64,000 bases of DNA from Fibrobacterota bacterium (GTDB lineage: Bacteria; Fibrobacterota; Fibrobacteria; UBA5070), in the NCBI GenBank assembly GCA_016715065.1, contig JADKBN010000002.1:434001-498000 (forward strand). Reading direction: 5' to 3'. The notes beneath the pieces are model-generated. The model had not been told where the DNA came from. It made no database searches and saw only the letters and a list, made by a program, of their open reading frames with translations. Shown here one piece after another: positions 28,788 through 37,487 of this stretch (position 1 is the first letter of the stretch; each line of letters starts with the position of its first letter). The translations under genes and the position numbers were made by a program.

Positions 28788-29639
28788 TCAGCGCCCCGTG
28801 GCGGAGCGAAATTGTTCCATGAGTTGTTGCGTGATCGGTCCGATGGAGCCTTGGCCCACTCGCGGACCACCCAGAGTCACGATGGGCACGATGCCGCGCA
28901 CCGCCGAGGTCAGGAACGCCTCGGAAAGCGTGGGGAGGTCCTTCCGCAGCAGGATACCCTCCCGGCACGGGATGCGCAGCTTCTTGGCCAGTCCCATCAC
29001 CACTTGCCGGGTGATGCCGGGCAACAGCCCCAGCCGCAGCGGAGGGGTGACGATATGTCCGCCCACCACACCGAAGAACGTGGCCGAGGCCAACTCCAGC
29101 ACGCGATCGCGGCCATCCAAAAAGAGCGTTTCGTAGCAGCCCTGTTCATCCGCTTCCAGGCGCGCGAGCACGGCCGGGAGGTACTGGGTGGCCTTCACGT
29201 GGGCCGGAATGCTGTGGACCTTCGGGAAACTCGCGATGGCGATGGATACGCCACGGGTGTAGATCGCGGGATCGGTGTGTTCCACATTCGCGCAGGTCAC
29301 GATCAGTCGCGGGGCATCGCCCGTATCCGACAGGGTGCCTTTGTAGGCGCCGCGGGTCAGGGTGATGCGCACCGAGGCGTCGGCGAGGTCGGAGCGCGAA
29401 CAGATCTCGGCGCAAAGCGCTTCCAGCTGGACCTGGCTCCATGGCTGACGGATTTTGACCGCCTGAGCGGAATTGCAAAGGCGCGCGAAATGTTCGGTGA
29501 AGAACTCCGGCACGCCCGCCTTGACACGAACGGTCTCGAAGATGCCGTCACCCAACAACAGCCCCCGGTCCATCACCGGGACCGTTGCCTCCTCTTCCGG
29601 GCTCCAACGCCCATCGACAAACGCCCAGCGCCCGCTCAC
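28788..29639 (-). CDS. Class IV aminotransferase (IlvE/DAAT/PabC type)
   Basis: A 283-aa PLP-dependent fold-type IV enzyme. MDRGLLLGDGIFETVRVKAG is the signature N-terminal region. The PLP lysine is in PAHVKATQYLP, and LELASATFFGVVGG and LLPGITRQVVM fit the cofactor phosphate site. The family includes branched-chain and D-amino-acid aminotransferases and 4-amino-4-deoxychorismate lyase, which cannot be separated safely by eye. Its ATG overlaps the stop of the redoxin-like lipoprotein by 4 bp. Confidence 0.9.
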   Translation of the reverse strand: MSGRWAFVDGRWSPEEEATVPVMDRGLLLGDGIFETVRVKAGVPEFFTEHFARLCNSAQAVKIRQPWSQVQLEALCAEICSRSDLADASVRITLTRGAYKGTLSDTGDAPRLIVTCANVEHTDPAIYTRGVSIAIASFPKVHSIPAHVKATQYLPAVLARLEADEQGCYETLFLDGRDRVLELASATFFGVVGGHIVTPPLRLGLLPGITRQVVMGLAKKLRIPCREGILLRKDLPTLSEAFLTSAVRGIVPIVTLGGPRVGQGSIGPITQQLMEQFRSATGR

Positions 29640-30289
29640 CAGAGGGTTTCCTGGATGGAGCAGCCCGTATCCCGAAGCGATCCTTCAGGCAAGGGTCGAT
29701 TGGCCAGCACCGAGTCCAGCACCTGCGAGGCGAAGGGGGCCAAGGGGGGAAGTGGGGGTGTTTCCAGGGTGTCGTCCTCGACGCTTTCCACAGCCTCCCG
29801 CTCCAAGCCTTGGACTGGACCTTTCCAGCGCAACTTGCCTTCGGCGTCGATCACGACCGCGGTGGGGACGGTGCGCACACCCAGCTTGTGGGCAAGCGAC
29901 ATGGAAGTGTCGATCAGAACCGAGCCACGCAGCTTCATTTCCTTGAGCCAAGGCCGCCACATCGAGGGCTTCAGGACGGCATCGGGAAAGGAGCGTGCCG
30001 CCACGTAGTAGATCCACGCGCTGTCGGTGGAGTTCCAACGCGATTCCAGCACCCGCAACGGGCCGCCCGATTGCGATGCGTTTTCCACCTGCGGGCACAA
30101 TGGATCCATCCATACCAGCATGCCGGGGCGACCGATCAGGCGGCTGGAACGAACGGAATCCCCGCCATCGGAGGCGACGAACGACCATGCCGGAGCCGGT
30201 TTGCCAACGGAAACCGTGGGACGGAAAATGGCGCACCCGGAAATAGCCGTCGAGAAGACGATCGCGAAGGCGGCGGAATTTTTTGTCAT
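29636..30289 (-). CDS. Redoxin-like lipoprotein without a CxxC site
   Basis: A 217-aa lipoprotein with a lipobox (TAISGC). The mature part resembles the AhpC/TSA-redoxin fold: VGKPAPAWSFVASDG, LVWMDPLCPQVENAS, LRGSVLIDTSMSLAHKLGVR followed by TVPTAVVIDAEG. The position where thioredoxins have CxxC holds only one cysteine (DPLCPQ), as in peroxiredoxin-like rather than disulfide-exchange proteins. It overlaps xthA upstream and the aminotransferase downstream, each by 4 bp. Confidence 0.75.
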   Translation of the reverse strand: MTKNSAAFAIVFSTAISGCAIFRPTVSVGKPAPAWSFVASDGGDSVRSSRLIGRPGMLVWMDPLCPQVENASQSGGPLRVLESRWNSTDSAWIYYVAARSFPDAVLKPSMWRPWLKEMKLRGSVLIDTSMSLAHKLGVRTVPTAVVIDAEGKLRWKGPVQGLEREAVESVEDDTLETPPLPPLAPFASQVLDSVLANRPLPEGSLRDTGCSIQETLW

Positions 30290-31059
30290 CGCAGTTCCAG
30301 GCCGATGGGGCAGTGGTCGGATCCCATTTGGTCCGGTTCGTGCCAGCAGCGCTTCACGCGCGGCCAGAGGTTTTCGCAAACCGACGCGTAGTCGATGCGC
30401 CAGCCGTGGTTGCGCGCACGCACTCCGGGGCGGTTGGACCACCAGGTGTACTGGTTGGCCACGCCGGGGTGGAACCTGCGGAAACAGTCGGCGAAGCCGG
30501 CCTCGAAGTACGATCCCAAGTGCTCGCGCTCGATGGGACGGAATCCGACGCTGTCCTTGTTGCCCACCGGGTCGGCGATGTCGATGGCCTGGTGGCAGAT
30601 GTTGTAATCGCCCAGGAAGGCCACATCGAGCCCTGCGGACACCCACTGGGAATGCATCTGGCGGATGCGCTTGTAGAATTCCAGCTTGTCGGCGAAGGCC
30701 TCTTCGGACCGGCCGCCGTTGAACACGTAGGATCCCACTACGCGCAGGTTCCCGATGGTGATGGACAACACGCGCCCTTCGCGATCGGCGACATCCCACC
30801 CCATGCCTTTTTCCACCTGCGCGGGACCCAAGGTCTCGCGGACCCACGCGGCCACACCCGAGTAGCCTTTCTTGGAGCTGGCGGGGAAGAACGTGGAGGA
30901 GTAGCCGGGCATCTCCACCAGGTCGGGCGGGATTTGGTCGGGTTCGGCGCGAAGTTCCTGGATGAGAACCACGTCCGCGTCGCTTCTGGAAAACCAGTCG
31001 CGAAAATGGGTCTTGGCGCAGGCGCGCAAACCGTTGACGTTCCAGGAAACGATCTTCAC
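30286..31059 (-). CDS. xthA: Exodeoxyribonuclease III
   Basis: A 257-aa AP endonuclease/exonuclease of the ExoIII family for base excision repair. Motifs: MKIVSWNVNGLRA at the start (GTG read as Met), VVLIQELRA with the metal-binding Glu, GDYNICHQAIDIADP with the catalytic Asp/Asn, and GWRIDYA and SDHCPI at the end. The first codon is GTG 31059; it has no obvious ribosome-binding site. It heads the operon with the redoxin lipoprotein and the aminotransferase. Confidence 0.95.
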   Translation of the reverse strand: MKIVSWNVNGLRACAKTHFRDWFSRSDADVVLIQELRAEPDQIPPDLVEMPGYSSTFFPASSKKGYSGVAAWVRETLGPAQVEKGMGWDVADREGRVLSITIGNLRVVGSYVFNGGRSEEAFADKLEFYKRIRQMHSQWVSAGLDVAFLGDYNICHQAIDIADPVGNKDSVGFRPIEREHLGSYFEAGFADCFRRFHPGVANQYTWWSNRPGVRARNHGWRIDYASVCENLWPRVKRCWHEPDQMGSDHCPIGLELR

Positions 31060-31155
31060 AGGGCAGCAAAGATAGACGGACCACACCGGACCATCGGGAA
31101 GCGGCGCGCATTTTCCTATGATATAGTCCGTACTGATTTCGGGAGGAAGTCGTTC

Positions 31156-31830
31156 ATGCGTCGTACCACGCTCAGTCTCTTGGCCTTGATGGGTGCCTTG
31201 GCAGCCAGCTGTTCTCGTTCGCCCGCCGAGTCCTTCGGGATGATCGGTTTCCGGGGAATGCGGGTCGTCTACGTCTCGGATTCGGCCGATGTCACGTATC
31301 GCGACGAGGCCGCCCGGTTCGAGTCCGTTCCGCTTTTGCCACGCTCGGAGCCGCCGGAAGTCGCCGTGCGCGCCGAAGTCGGGCAGCGCCTTTACGCCTG
31401 GGGTGCCAACTGCGGCAGCAAATATGTGCCCAAGCGCGGCTCCTGGGACCCCAAAATGGGATTGTCCCACGCCTCCGACGGCTGGAACGTAGCCGACCCC
31501 GCCTTTTTGCGCAACTACGCCCGCACCACCAACACCGATTACATCGTGGTGCTGAACCGTGTGCTGGTCCGCCGTGGCGACGTCACCCGCTCGGGTGAGA
31601 AAGTGTTGGGCAAGCTTGGCTTCGCCGACATCACCTTGGACCTTTCCGTGATCGATGCGCGTGAAGGTCGTCGCGTGTGGCGCAGTCCGGCCCAGGGTCG
31701 GGCGGAGTCCCTGACCGAGCTCAATTCCATCGTAGGCAAGGCGATCGATATTTCCATCGACAACTTCTATGCCGCGATCCCGCAGGTGCATCGATGGGGT
31801 TGCGCGGATATGGTCGATAACTTTAAATAG
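31156..31830 (+). CDS. Lipoprotein of unknown function
   Basis: A 224-aa lipoprotein with the lipobox LAASC. The mature part has a beta-alpha pattern with NTDYIVVLNRVLVRRG and LGFADITLDLSVIDAREGRR followed by VWRSPAQGRAES, similar in style to outer-membrane proteins that bind peptidoglycan or form assemblies, but I cannot name a family. The ATG follows GGGAGGAAG. It is divergent from xthA, with a terminator at its end. Confidence 0.8.
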   Translation: MRRTTLSLLALMGALAASCSRSPAESFGMIGFRGMRVVYVSDSADVTYRDEAARFESVPLLPRSEPPEVAVRAEVGQRLYAWGANCGSKYVPKRGSWDPKMGLSHASDGWNVADPAFLRNYARTTNTDYIVVLNRVLVRRGDVTRSGEKVLGKLGFADITLDLSVIDAREGRRVWRSPAQGRAESLTELNSIVGKAIDISIDNFYAAIPQVHRWGCADMVDNFK

Positions 31831-31858
31831 GCGCTATCGCTTTTTTTGGTGTCCGCTG

Positions 31859-31887
31859 CGCGGGGCGTTTACGCTCCGCGTTTTTTG
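31859..31887 (+). terminator. Intrinsic terminator after the lipoprotein gene
   Basis: A 9-bp stem (31859-31867 with 31872-31880, one G-U pair), loop TTTA, followed by six T residues. Confidence 0.85.
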
Positions 31888-32260
31888 TTTCAACGGCGTT
31901 GGGCCTTATTGGCTGGCGCAGGGCTTGCGCCTGCGCCGGCTTTTCGGAGGCGGGTCCGGTGCGCCGTTTTCCGGCGCTGCCGCGCCCGTGCCCGCGCCAA
32001 GGGGGCTCCGGCGCCCCCTGGGATCCGGCCGCCGGGGACTCGAACTGGAACGGCCACGCCGATTTGGCGCCGGTCCACCGGGGCGGGTGAATGGATGCCG
32101 TGGCATTGGGCAAAGGCATCAGGGACGCGATCGACATCCTCATGACACTGGCCGTTCCAATACCCGAGTCCCCCGGACCCCCACCGGTTCGGTTGGATTG
32201 CCAATTTCCGGCATCGCTTCGCTGGCCGGGTTGGGAAGGCGAATGGGCGTTAGGGTAGTG
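31888..32260 (-). repeat. Long structured repeat, copy A
   Basis: A dispersed repeat read in the minus direction relative to copies G and H. It shares the 23 bp 31889-31911 with copy B (33181-33203). It contains the block GGAACGGCCAGTGTCATGAG (as reverse complement) and ATGCCGGAAATTG-type sequence near the GCGAAGC end. Hairpins include CAGG-rich stems. From 32261 to the Fic gene there is only low-complexity GC-rich sequence. Confidence 0.8.
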
Positions 32261-32518
32261 GGGGAGGAAACGCCGCCGTTCCCGAAAGGTCGGCGTAGGG
32301 GCAATCCTCGGATTGCCCCTAAAACAGAAATGGATGGGACGCAACAATGTCGGCGGCGTAGGCTGGCGCAGGGGGGACGCGGGGGGCGCAGGCCTTTGCG
32401 TAGGCGAATGGCTTTGTTCAGGGGCGGTGGGGATTGGGGAACGCAGGCTACCTTTGGGGGGGTCGGGTGGCTCGACTGGAACCAGTGGGCAACTTTGTGG
32501 AATAGAGGGCGGACGGTC

Positions 32519-33124
32519 ATGATTCTTGATAACAAGCTGAACATCACGGATCAGATCGAGCTCTCGAAAGCAGAGGAGAGGATCAGCAAGCAAAAAGCGC
32601 GGATCCTTTTCGATTCCGGGGATATTTCCAAAATCGCCGTGGGGACGTTCGAGGGGCTCTGCCAGATCCATTCGTATCTGTTCGGCGACATCTATGAATT
32701 CGCGGGCAAGGTCCGAAACGTGAACATCGCCAAAGGCAGTTTTCGGTTCGCGCCTTTGATGTACCTCAAACCGTCGCTGGAAGCGATCGATGCGCTGCCG
32801 CAGAGGAGCTACGAAGAGATCATCGAAAAGTACGTGGAGATGAACATCGCCCATCCATTTCGCGAAGGCAATGGCCGAGCCACGCGCATCTGGCTGGATC
32901 TGATCCTGAAGCAGGAGCTCAAGAAGGTCGTCGATTGGAACCTGGTCGACAAGGACGAATACCTCTCGGCGATGGAGCGCAGCGTGGTGAAGGACGTGGA
33001 AATCAAAGTGCTCCTCAAGGCCGCCCTGACGGACAAGATCGAAGATCGAGCCCTGTTCATGAAGGGAATCGATGTGAGCTATTTCTACGAGGGGTATAGC
33101 GAATTCAAGACGGGGGAATTGTAG
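32519..33124 (+). CDS. Fic family AMP-transferase, class III-like
   Basis: A 201-aa Fic protein, which would transfer AMP or another nucleotide group to hydroxyl side chains of target proteins. The active-site loop is complete: HPFREGNGRATR with catalytic His112. The flap region near FAGKVRNVNIAKG is also typical. At the C-terminus, SYFYEG (Ser187-Gly192) fits the autoinhibitory [ST]xxxE[GN] motif of class III Fic proteins, where the inhibitory helix lies at the end of the same chain. The ATG 32519 is the best start. The gene stands alone between two copies (A and B) of the long repeat. Confidence 0.9.
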   Translation: MILDNKLNITDQIELSKAEERISKQKARILFDSGDISKIAVGTFEGLCQIHSYLFGDIYEFAGKVRNVNIAKGSFRFAPLMYLKPSLEAIDALPQRSYEEIIEKYVEMNIAHPFREGNGRATRIWLDLILKQELKKVVDWNLVDKDEYLSAMERSVVKDVEIKVLLKAALTDKIEDRALFMKGIDVSYFYEGYSEFKTGEL

Positions 33125-33600
33125 GGGTTTCTTCCGCTGCGCGGGGGCCTTCTTTTCAAGGCGGCGCCTTTGGGCTTTTTTTCAACGGCGTTGGGCCTTA
33201 TTGATTTGCAGGGCTGCGCCCTGCACGGCGTTTACAGGAGGACGCTTCCCGCTCCTCCTGTACCTCCTCGGGCCAAAGGACCGCTGCGCGGCGGCCCTTT
33301 GGAATCCCGCGCGCCAAAGGGTCTCGGACTCTCCGGAGCGGATGCCGCTCCTTCGAATAGCCTCACCCCCTTGGAACCCCTCGATTCGGCCAGCGGCATT
33401 TGGTCTGCCGGTTTTGCAGCTCATTCCCCTCCTTCGGAGGGGTGCCCCGGAGGGGCGGGGTGGTCTGGTTCGGCGAAGCTGTTTCAGTCTGACAATTTTC
33501 GGCATTGCTTCGCTCGCCGAGGGTGGGCAGGCGGGCTAGTGGGGAGGCACGGTTGGTGGACACTGCGTTCTGGGCGTTTGATGGAACGTCATATGCGAAA
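33125..33600 (-). repeat. Long structured repeat, copy B
   Basis: Minus-direction copy directly after the Fic gene. About 130 bp near 33415-33540 match copy G (53980-54110) in reverse complement. It includes hairpins such as CAGGGC-TGC-GCCCTG and CCGC-TGC-GCGG. With copy A it forms direct repeats around the Fic gene. Confidence 0.85.
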
Positions 33601-33718
33601 GCGAATGGTGTTGTTCAGGGTGGAGGCGGGAGCTAGATTCCACAAAGGTGTGGCGCGATGGCTGTCCCCGCGCTGCCCGTGTTCACCCGGTCTGATTTTC
33701 CCGCGGAAGGATGCCTGC

Positions 33719-34561
33719 ATGCGTACGAAGCCTTGTGGTCGGAATTTGTCGTCGTTGGTTTGGCTGGTCCTGGTGGCTGGCTTGGTGTCGTGCGACTCGA
33801 AGAAGGGCGAGGAAGGGGTGACGTCCTCGGGGGATCTGCAGGTGGGAGCGACGCATTTGGATACCACGGGGCAGTTGTCTTCCCAGTTGGTCGGGAAATG
33901 GCGGGTAACCGACTCCACCGCCACCAGGCTGCAGGTCTGGTCGGTGGAAATGAAATCGGACGGACTCTACGTGACCTGTGACGGAGAGGTCCGTTACCAA
34001 GGGGCGAGGGTGGATACCATCACGCCGTTTGGATGCGACACCGGAGCCTGGTCGGACCTGGCAGCCGCCACATTGGTCTACGGCGATCTTGGGGCGTTGT
34101 TTTCGGTCTCGGCGAGGTACAAGCCTGTGTACAACACATCGCGACTGGTGAAGCTCGATTGGAAGCGCAAGAATCCCCCAAACCAGCATCGGTTCGACCA
34201 TCCGGAGGGATTGCTGTTTTCGACTTCGGGGGATTCACTGGTCTATCTGGGAAGGTTTGGGATGTTCCAGGGGTCGGGGAGACGCTTGGATTCCACGCTT
34301 TGGCGTCATCCGGGAGGAATGATCGACAGTCTGTTTCTAGCCGCCAACGGAATCGCCAGGGGCAAGGTGAACGATGTGTCCGGTAAAACGGGGGAATGGC
34401 TGTGCGATTCAGAAAGGTTGAATGTTTCCTTCATCACGGAGATGTCCACCAATGGCGCGGCCATCGGATCGGTGTCCACCGGGGGACAGGTGGGGTTCCT
34501 GGGTTCCTATTTGGTCTTGTTGGACCTCGAAGACCTCGTGGGTTTGCGGAAGGTGCCATAA
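33719..34561 (+). CDS. Lipoprotein of unknown function
   Basis: A 280-aa lipoprotein; the signal peptide ends in LVAGLVSC. The mature part is rich in aromatic and beta residues (SQLVGKWRVTDSTATRLQVW, DSLVYLGRFGMFQGSGRRLD), in the manner of small secreted beta-sandwich or lipocalin-like proteins. No family is recognised. The ATG 33719 is chosen because it begins the signal peptide. Upstream sequence is repeat copy B. Confidence 0.7.
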   Translation: MRTKPCGRNLSSLVWLVLVAGLVSCDSKKGEEGVTSSGDLQVGATHLDTTGQLSSQLVGKWRVTDSTATRLQVWSVEMKSDGLYVTCDGEVRYQGARVDTITPFGCDTGAWSDLAAATLVYGDLGALFSVSARYKPVYNTSRLVKLDWKRKNPPNQHRFDHPEGLLFSTSGDSLVYLGRFGMFQGSGRRLDSTLWRHPGGMIDSLFLAANGIARGKVNDVSGKTGEWLCDSERLNVSFITEMSTNGAAIGSVSTGGQVGFLGSYLVLLDLEDLVGLRKVP

Positions 34562-34715
34562 GCGGGGGGGGGCGGAGACTTTTGGTGCGAGCCGAGGCGG
34601 CAGGAGGTCTAGCCACTGCACTTTGGCCATCAGCGAGATCCAGAGAGCCCCGGAAAGTGATTAAAATGGGATCGATGAAACTCTACTGGACCGGTCATGA
34701 AGGCTCAAGGCATCC

Positions 34716-34862
34716 ATGAACGCAGTGGAGATCGAACAGTTCGTCTGTGACGCCGAGAACCAGCTCAGTCAGAAATTGCCTGCGACCCTCAAGGGCAGGC
34801 TGCCGACGGCTTCCCAGCTCGCCACCGTCGTACGACAACGATGGAAGGCAATCCTGCCTTGA
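34716..34862 (+). CDS. Small ORF before the helicase fragment
   Basis: A 48-aa ORF beginning MNAVEIEQFVCDAENQLSQK. It is charged and predicted helical. It ends about 50 bp before the helicase-like N-terminus and may belong to the same truncated restriction-type locus. I do not recognise a family. The remaining 34562-34715 holds nothing clear. Confidence 0.35.
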   Translation: MNAVEIEQFVCDAENQLSQKLPATLKGRLPTASQLATVVRQRWKAILP

Positions 34863-34911
34863 GCAAATCGAACGCGAAACGACGCTCCCCAACCATGGAC
34901 ACCACCCCCCG

Positions 34912-36360
34912 ATGACCACCCCCACCAAGGCCAACGAGTTCGGGATGCGCCCCATGCAAGAGCGTGCCTACGAGCGGCGCGACGAGCCTTACCTGCTCAT
35001 CAAGTCGCCACCGGCTTCGGGCAAGAGCCGGGCGCTCCTGTTCACCAAACCGATCCTTCTTCGCCTGCTGCCATTTGCTCTGTGGATGCTGTTGAGCTCG
35101 TGTTCCGAGGAATCGTCCGTCAATGCGCCGGTAGTGGAGGTCAACGAGGGGGCGCTTCCCTCCTGCAAAATCACGCCAGATGGCGGCTACTTCTTCAGCG
35201 TCAACTTGATCAAGATCACGGTGAGTTGCCCGACTCCGGGGGCGACCATCCGTTACACTCTCGATGGCAGCCAGCCCCTCCAAAGGTCCCCGGTCTACGC
35301 CGACAGCATCACGCTTCCCAGGCTGACGAACTACCTCGTGGTCAAAGCTCGCTCGTGGCAGGGGACGGATTCCAGCCCTTGGGTACAAGCAGTCTTGATG
35401 GACAGCCTGTTTGACCCGATCTACCTCTATCGGGGTGCCGCGTTGTTTTCGCAATCCGTGATGGTGGGGCTTGGGTATCCGTTGAACGGAGGATGGAAAT
35501 ACCTGTACACAACGGATGGAAGCGAACCATCCCCAGTCGCAGGAGGGAGTACAAAGGCCTTTGGCGATGCGTTCACGATCAGCTCGGAGACAACAGTGCG
35601 GGTCAAGGCCGTGCGTGGAGCCTTTACATATCCCGTGGTCTTCGAACGCACCTTCACCCCGACTCCACCCTATTCCGGTCCCTTCGGCGCGCTCGTGGAT
35701 GCGCGCGACGGCCAGTCGTACCGGACCGTCCGGATCGGCTCCAAGACTTGGATGGCCGAAAATCTGAGGTACCTACCGGATACTGTTGGGGCGAACTGCT
35801 ACGGCGGAGACGCAGCCAATTGCAGGACAGACGGCGTTCTTTACAACTGGGCAAAAGCCATGGACATCGATTCCAAGTTCAATGCGCAGCAATGGGATGG
35901 AAGCGATAAAAATCATCGCGGCATCTGCCCTCAAGGCTCGCATCTGCCCAGTGATAGCGAATGGACCGCACTCCAGTCGGCCGTCCAGGAACAGCCCGAT
36001 GTAGGGCAAGCCAACGTCGATTTGGCTCTTCTTTCGGATAGCGGGTGGCTGAACAATCGCACATGGCAGCGCGACGATCTGGTTCAGAGGATCATGATGT
36101 ACACATACACTCCAGGAAAATGGACCTACAACGGCGTGGATCTGGATGGGTTCTCCGTGCTGCCCGCGGGCACGCGCGGTAGCGATGGCGTGTACGTGTT
36201 CCGCCAGTATTATGCCGGATTCTGGACAGCCACCCGGGCTCCGGAATTCACCAACTTTTCGTGCGCTCGCAACTTCTATGGAGGCTATCGCGGGATATGG
36301 ACAGATGTTGGCAATGGCCGTCTCCAACAACTTTCGGTGCGCTGTGTTTTGGATCCATGA
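34912..36360 (+). CDS. Chimeric ORF: helicase N-terminus joined to a FISUMP lipoprotein
   Basis: A 482-aa ORF. Residues 1-44 look like the start of a restriction-type helicase: GMRPMQERAYERRDEPYLL and the Walker A-like PPASGKS (33-39). At about residue 45 (nt 35044) the sequence changes to a signal peptide with lipobox (LLRLLPFALWMLLSSC, Cys64). Two chitobiase C-terminal-like beta domains follow (GATIRYTLDGSQPL and WKYLYTTDGSEPSP), then a FISUMP domain from about 258 to the end (RIGSKTWMAENLRYLP, LYNWAKAMD, GICPQGSHLP). The FISUMP part is a Fibrobacter surface-protein module of unknown role. The ATG that begins the signal peptide has been lost, so secretion may be impaired unless an internal TTG or CTG is used. 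Confidence 0.8.
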   Translation: MTTPTKANEFGMRPMQERAYERRDEPYLLIKSPPASGKSRALLFTKPILLRLLPFALWMLLSSCSEESSVNAPVVEVNEGALPSCKITPDGGYFFSVNLIKITVSCPTPGATIRYTLDGSQPLQRSPVYADSITLPRLTNYLVVKARSWQGTDSSPWVQAVLMDSLFDPIYLYRGAALFSQSVMVGLGYPLNGGWKYLYTTDGSEPSPVAGGSTKAFGDAFTISSETTVRVKAVRGAFTYPVVFERTFTPTPPYSGPFGALVDARDGQSYRTVRIGSKTWMAENLRYLPDTVGANCYGGDAANCRTDGVLYNWAKAMDIDSKFNAQQWDGSDKNHRGICPQGSHLPSDSEWTALQSAVQEQPDVGQANVDLALLSDSGWLNNRTWQRDDLVQRIMMYTYTPGKWTYNGVDLDGFSVLPAGTRGSDGVYVFRQYYAGFWTATRAPEFTNFSCARNFYGGYRGIWTDVGNGRLQQLSVRCVLDP

Positions 36361-36363
36361 ACT

Positions 36364-36444
36364 GTTGCGTGGGGCATCTTCGCCTATCGGGTGTTTCCTG
36401 AGGCAAAGGATTTCCTAGATATAATCCATCAGATGGTCGGATGA
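36364..36444 (+). pseudogene. C-terminal remnant of a membrane protein
   Basis: Directly after the FISUMP stop and in the same frame, 26 codons ending VAWGIFAYRVFPEAKDFLD and then IIHQMVG match the end of the membrane protein at 57892-58734 (GIFAYRVFPEIKDHLTAIRQ). It is a truncated paralogue, evidence of duplication and decay in this region. Confidence 0.75.
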
Positions 36445-36496
36445 ATGGCAATTCGCTCGAAAGTTGGTTGTAGATTCAAAAACGGAATTCTCATAG

Positions 36497-36685
36497 GGGA
36501 ATGAACGCTTTGAAAAAATCAAACAATACCTTGCTGATGTCGATGCTTTCGTTGCAGGGCTGTCTGATGATCAAGCCATCGCCTATGGACTTTTAGCGGC
36601 AAGGCGTTACAAAGAAGGATCTGGTCGAGTACGTGAATCAAAAATCTGCGAGGAGAATCAGGGTGTCGTGAGCTTCAGGTTTTAA
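36497..36685 (+). pseudogene. Remnant ORF without a start codon
   Basis: An open stretch of 62 codons (FEKIKQYLADVDAFVAGLSD followed by DQAIAYGLLAARRYKEG) that starts just after a stop codon and has no ATG/GTG. It looks like the tail of a small helical protein whose 5' part is lost. Base composition is clearly more AT-rich than the surroundings. Confidence 0.5.
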
Positions 36686-36749
36686 GATTGTTCGCTCGGA
36701 GGCATTCATTGATGGAGCTGATTTTGATTTCTTTCGAATAGGGGGCTAC

Positions 36750-37436
36750 GTGGGAAAGCAGATGTCTGTTCAGGAGCTCGAGTCGTGCTGGAATAACTTT
36801 TGGTTCTATTTCCTGGCAAATATGCGAGGATTCGATCGCAAGAAAGAATTGAACCTGGATGAAGTCCTAGATGAAGTGGTTGACAAGAAGCAATACATCC
36901 CGGATTTCGAAGACTGGTACGAAACGTTTTTGCCGGAAGGAGAGGCAGATGAAGACGGTGAATTTGAGCAGCCAAATTTCCTCTCTGAAAAGCTGACGGA
37001 TGAACTTGACTTCGCGATTGAATTTCATTTGTCGGAAACAAGGTTCTATCTGAATGATCTTTGTATTGGAAATACTGGCGGTCATTTTGAAGCATGGTTC
37101 ATCTCGTTCACGGAATTTCTCGCCTTTGAGCGGCATTGTGGACACTCTCTGTTGCTCCTCCCGATGGTTGGGATCGAAAAAGGTGAACGAAATCAAGCCA
37201 AGCAGTATATCAGCGCGAAGCTCAAAGGGTTTCCCATGTTTTGCGAGGAATCGGATTCTCTCGCTGACTGCATCGTCAATGGGCTTCTGGTAGCGAAGCC
37301 GTATAGCCGCCTGCCGGATATTGGGTTGACCTCCAGTCAGAATCACTGTGTTCGCAACGTGTTGAAATATCCTCGGCACCTTGATGCGGTGAAAGCAATA
37401 AATATTCATCTTGAAAAATTGATGGAGGTCCAATGA
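36750..37436 (+). CDS. Immunity-like protein of unknown family, AT-rich
   Basis: A 228-aa cytosolic protein. It is acidic (ETFLPEGEADEDGEFEQPN), with HLSETRFYLNDLCIGNTGGH and the C-terminal GLTSSQNHCVRNVLKYPRHL. The size, acidity and neighbourhood resemble immunity proteins of polymorphic toxin systems, but no family can be stated. GTG 36750 follows AGGGGG; ATG 36762 is the alternative. The gene and its 5' flank are more AT-rich than most of the window, which suggests recent transfer. Confidence 0.65.
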   Translation: MGKQMSVQELESCWNNFWFYFLANMRGFDRKKELNLDEVLDEVVDKKQYIPDFEDWYETFLPEGEADEDGEFEQPNFLSEKLTDELDFAIEFHLSETRFYLNDLCIGNTGGHFEAWFISFTEFLAFERHCGHSLLLLPMVGIEKGERNQAKQYISAKLKGFPMFCEESDSLADCIVNGLLVAKPYSRLPDIGLTSSQNHCVRNVLKYPRHLDAVKAINIHLEKLMEVQ

Positions 37437-37487
37437 TCGTGTCTGATTATACATGTGCTTTACCGGTTGGTTGGCCAGGGCGTTTAC

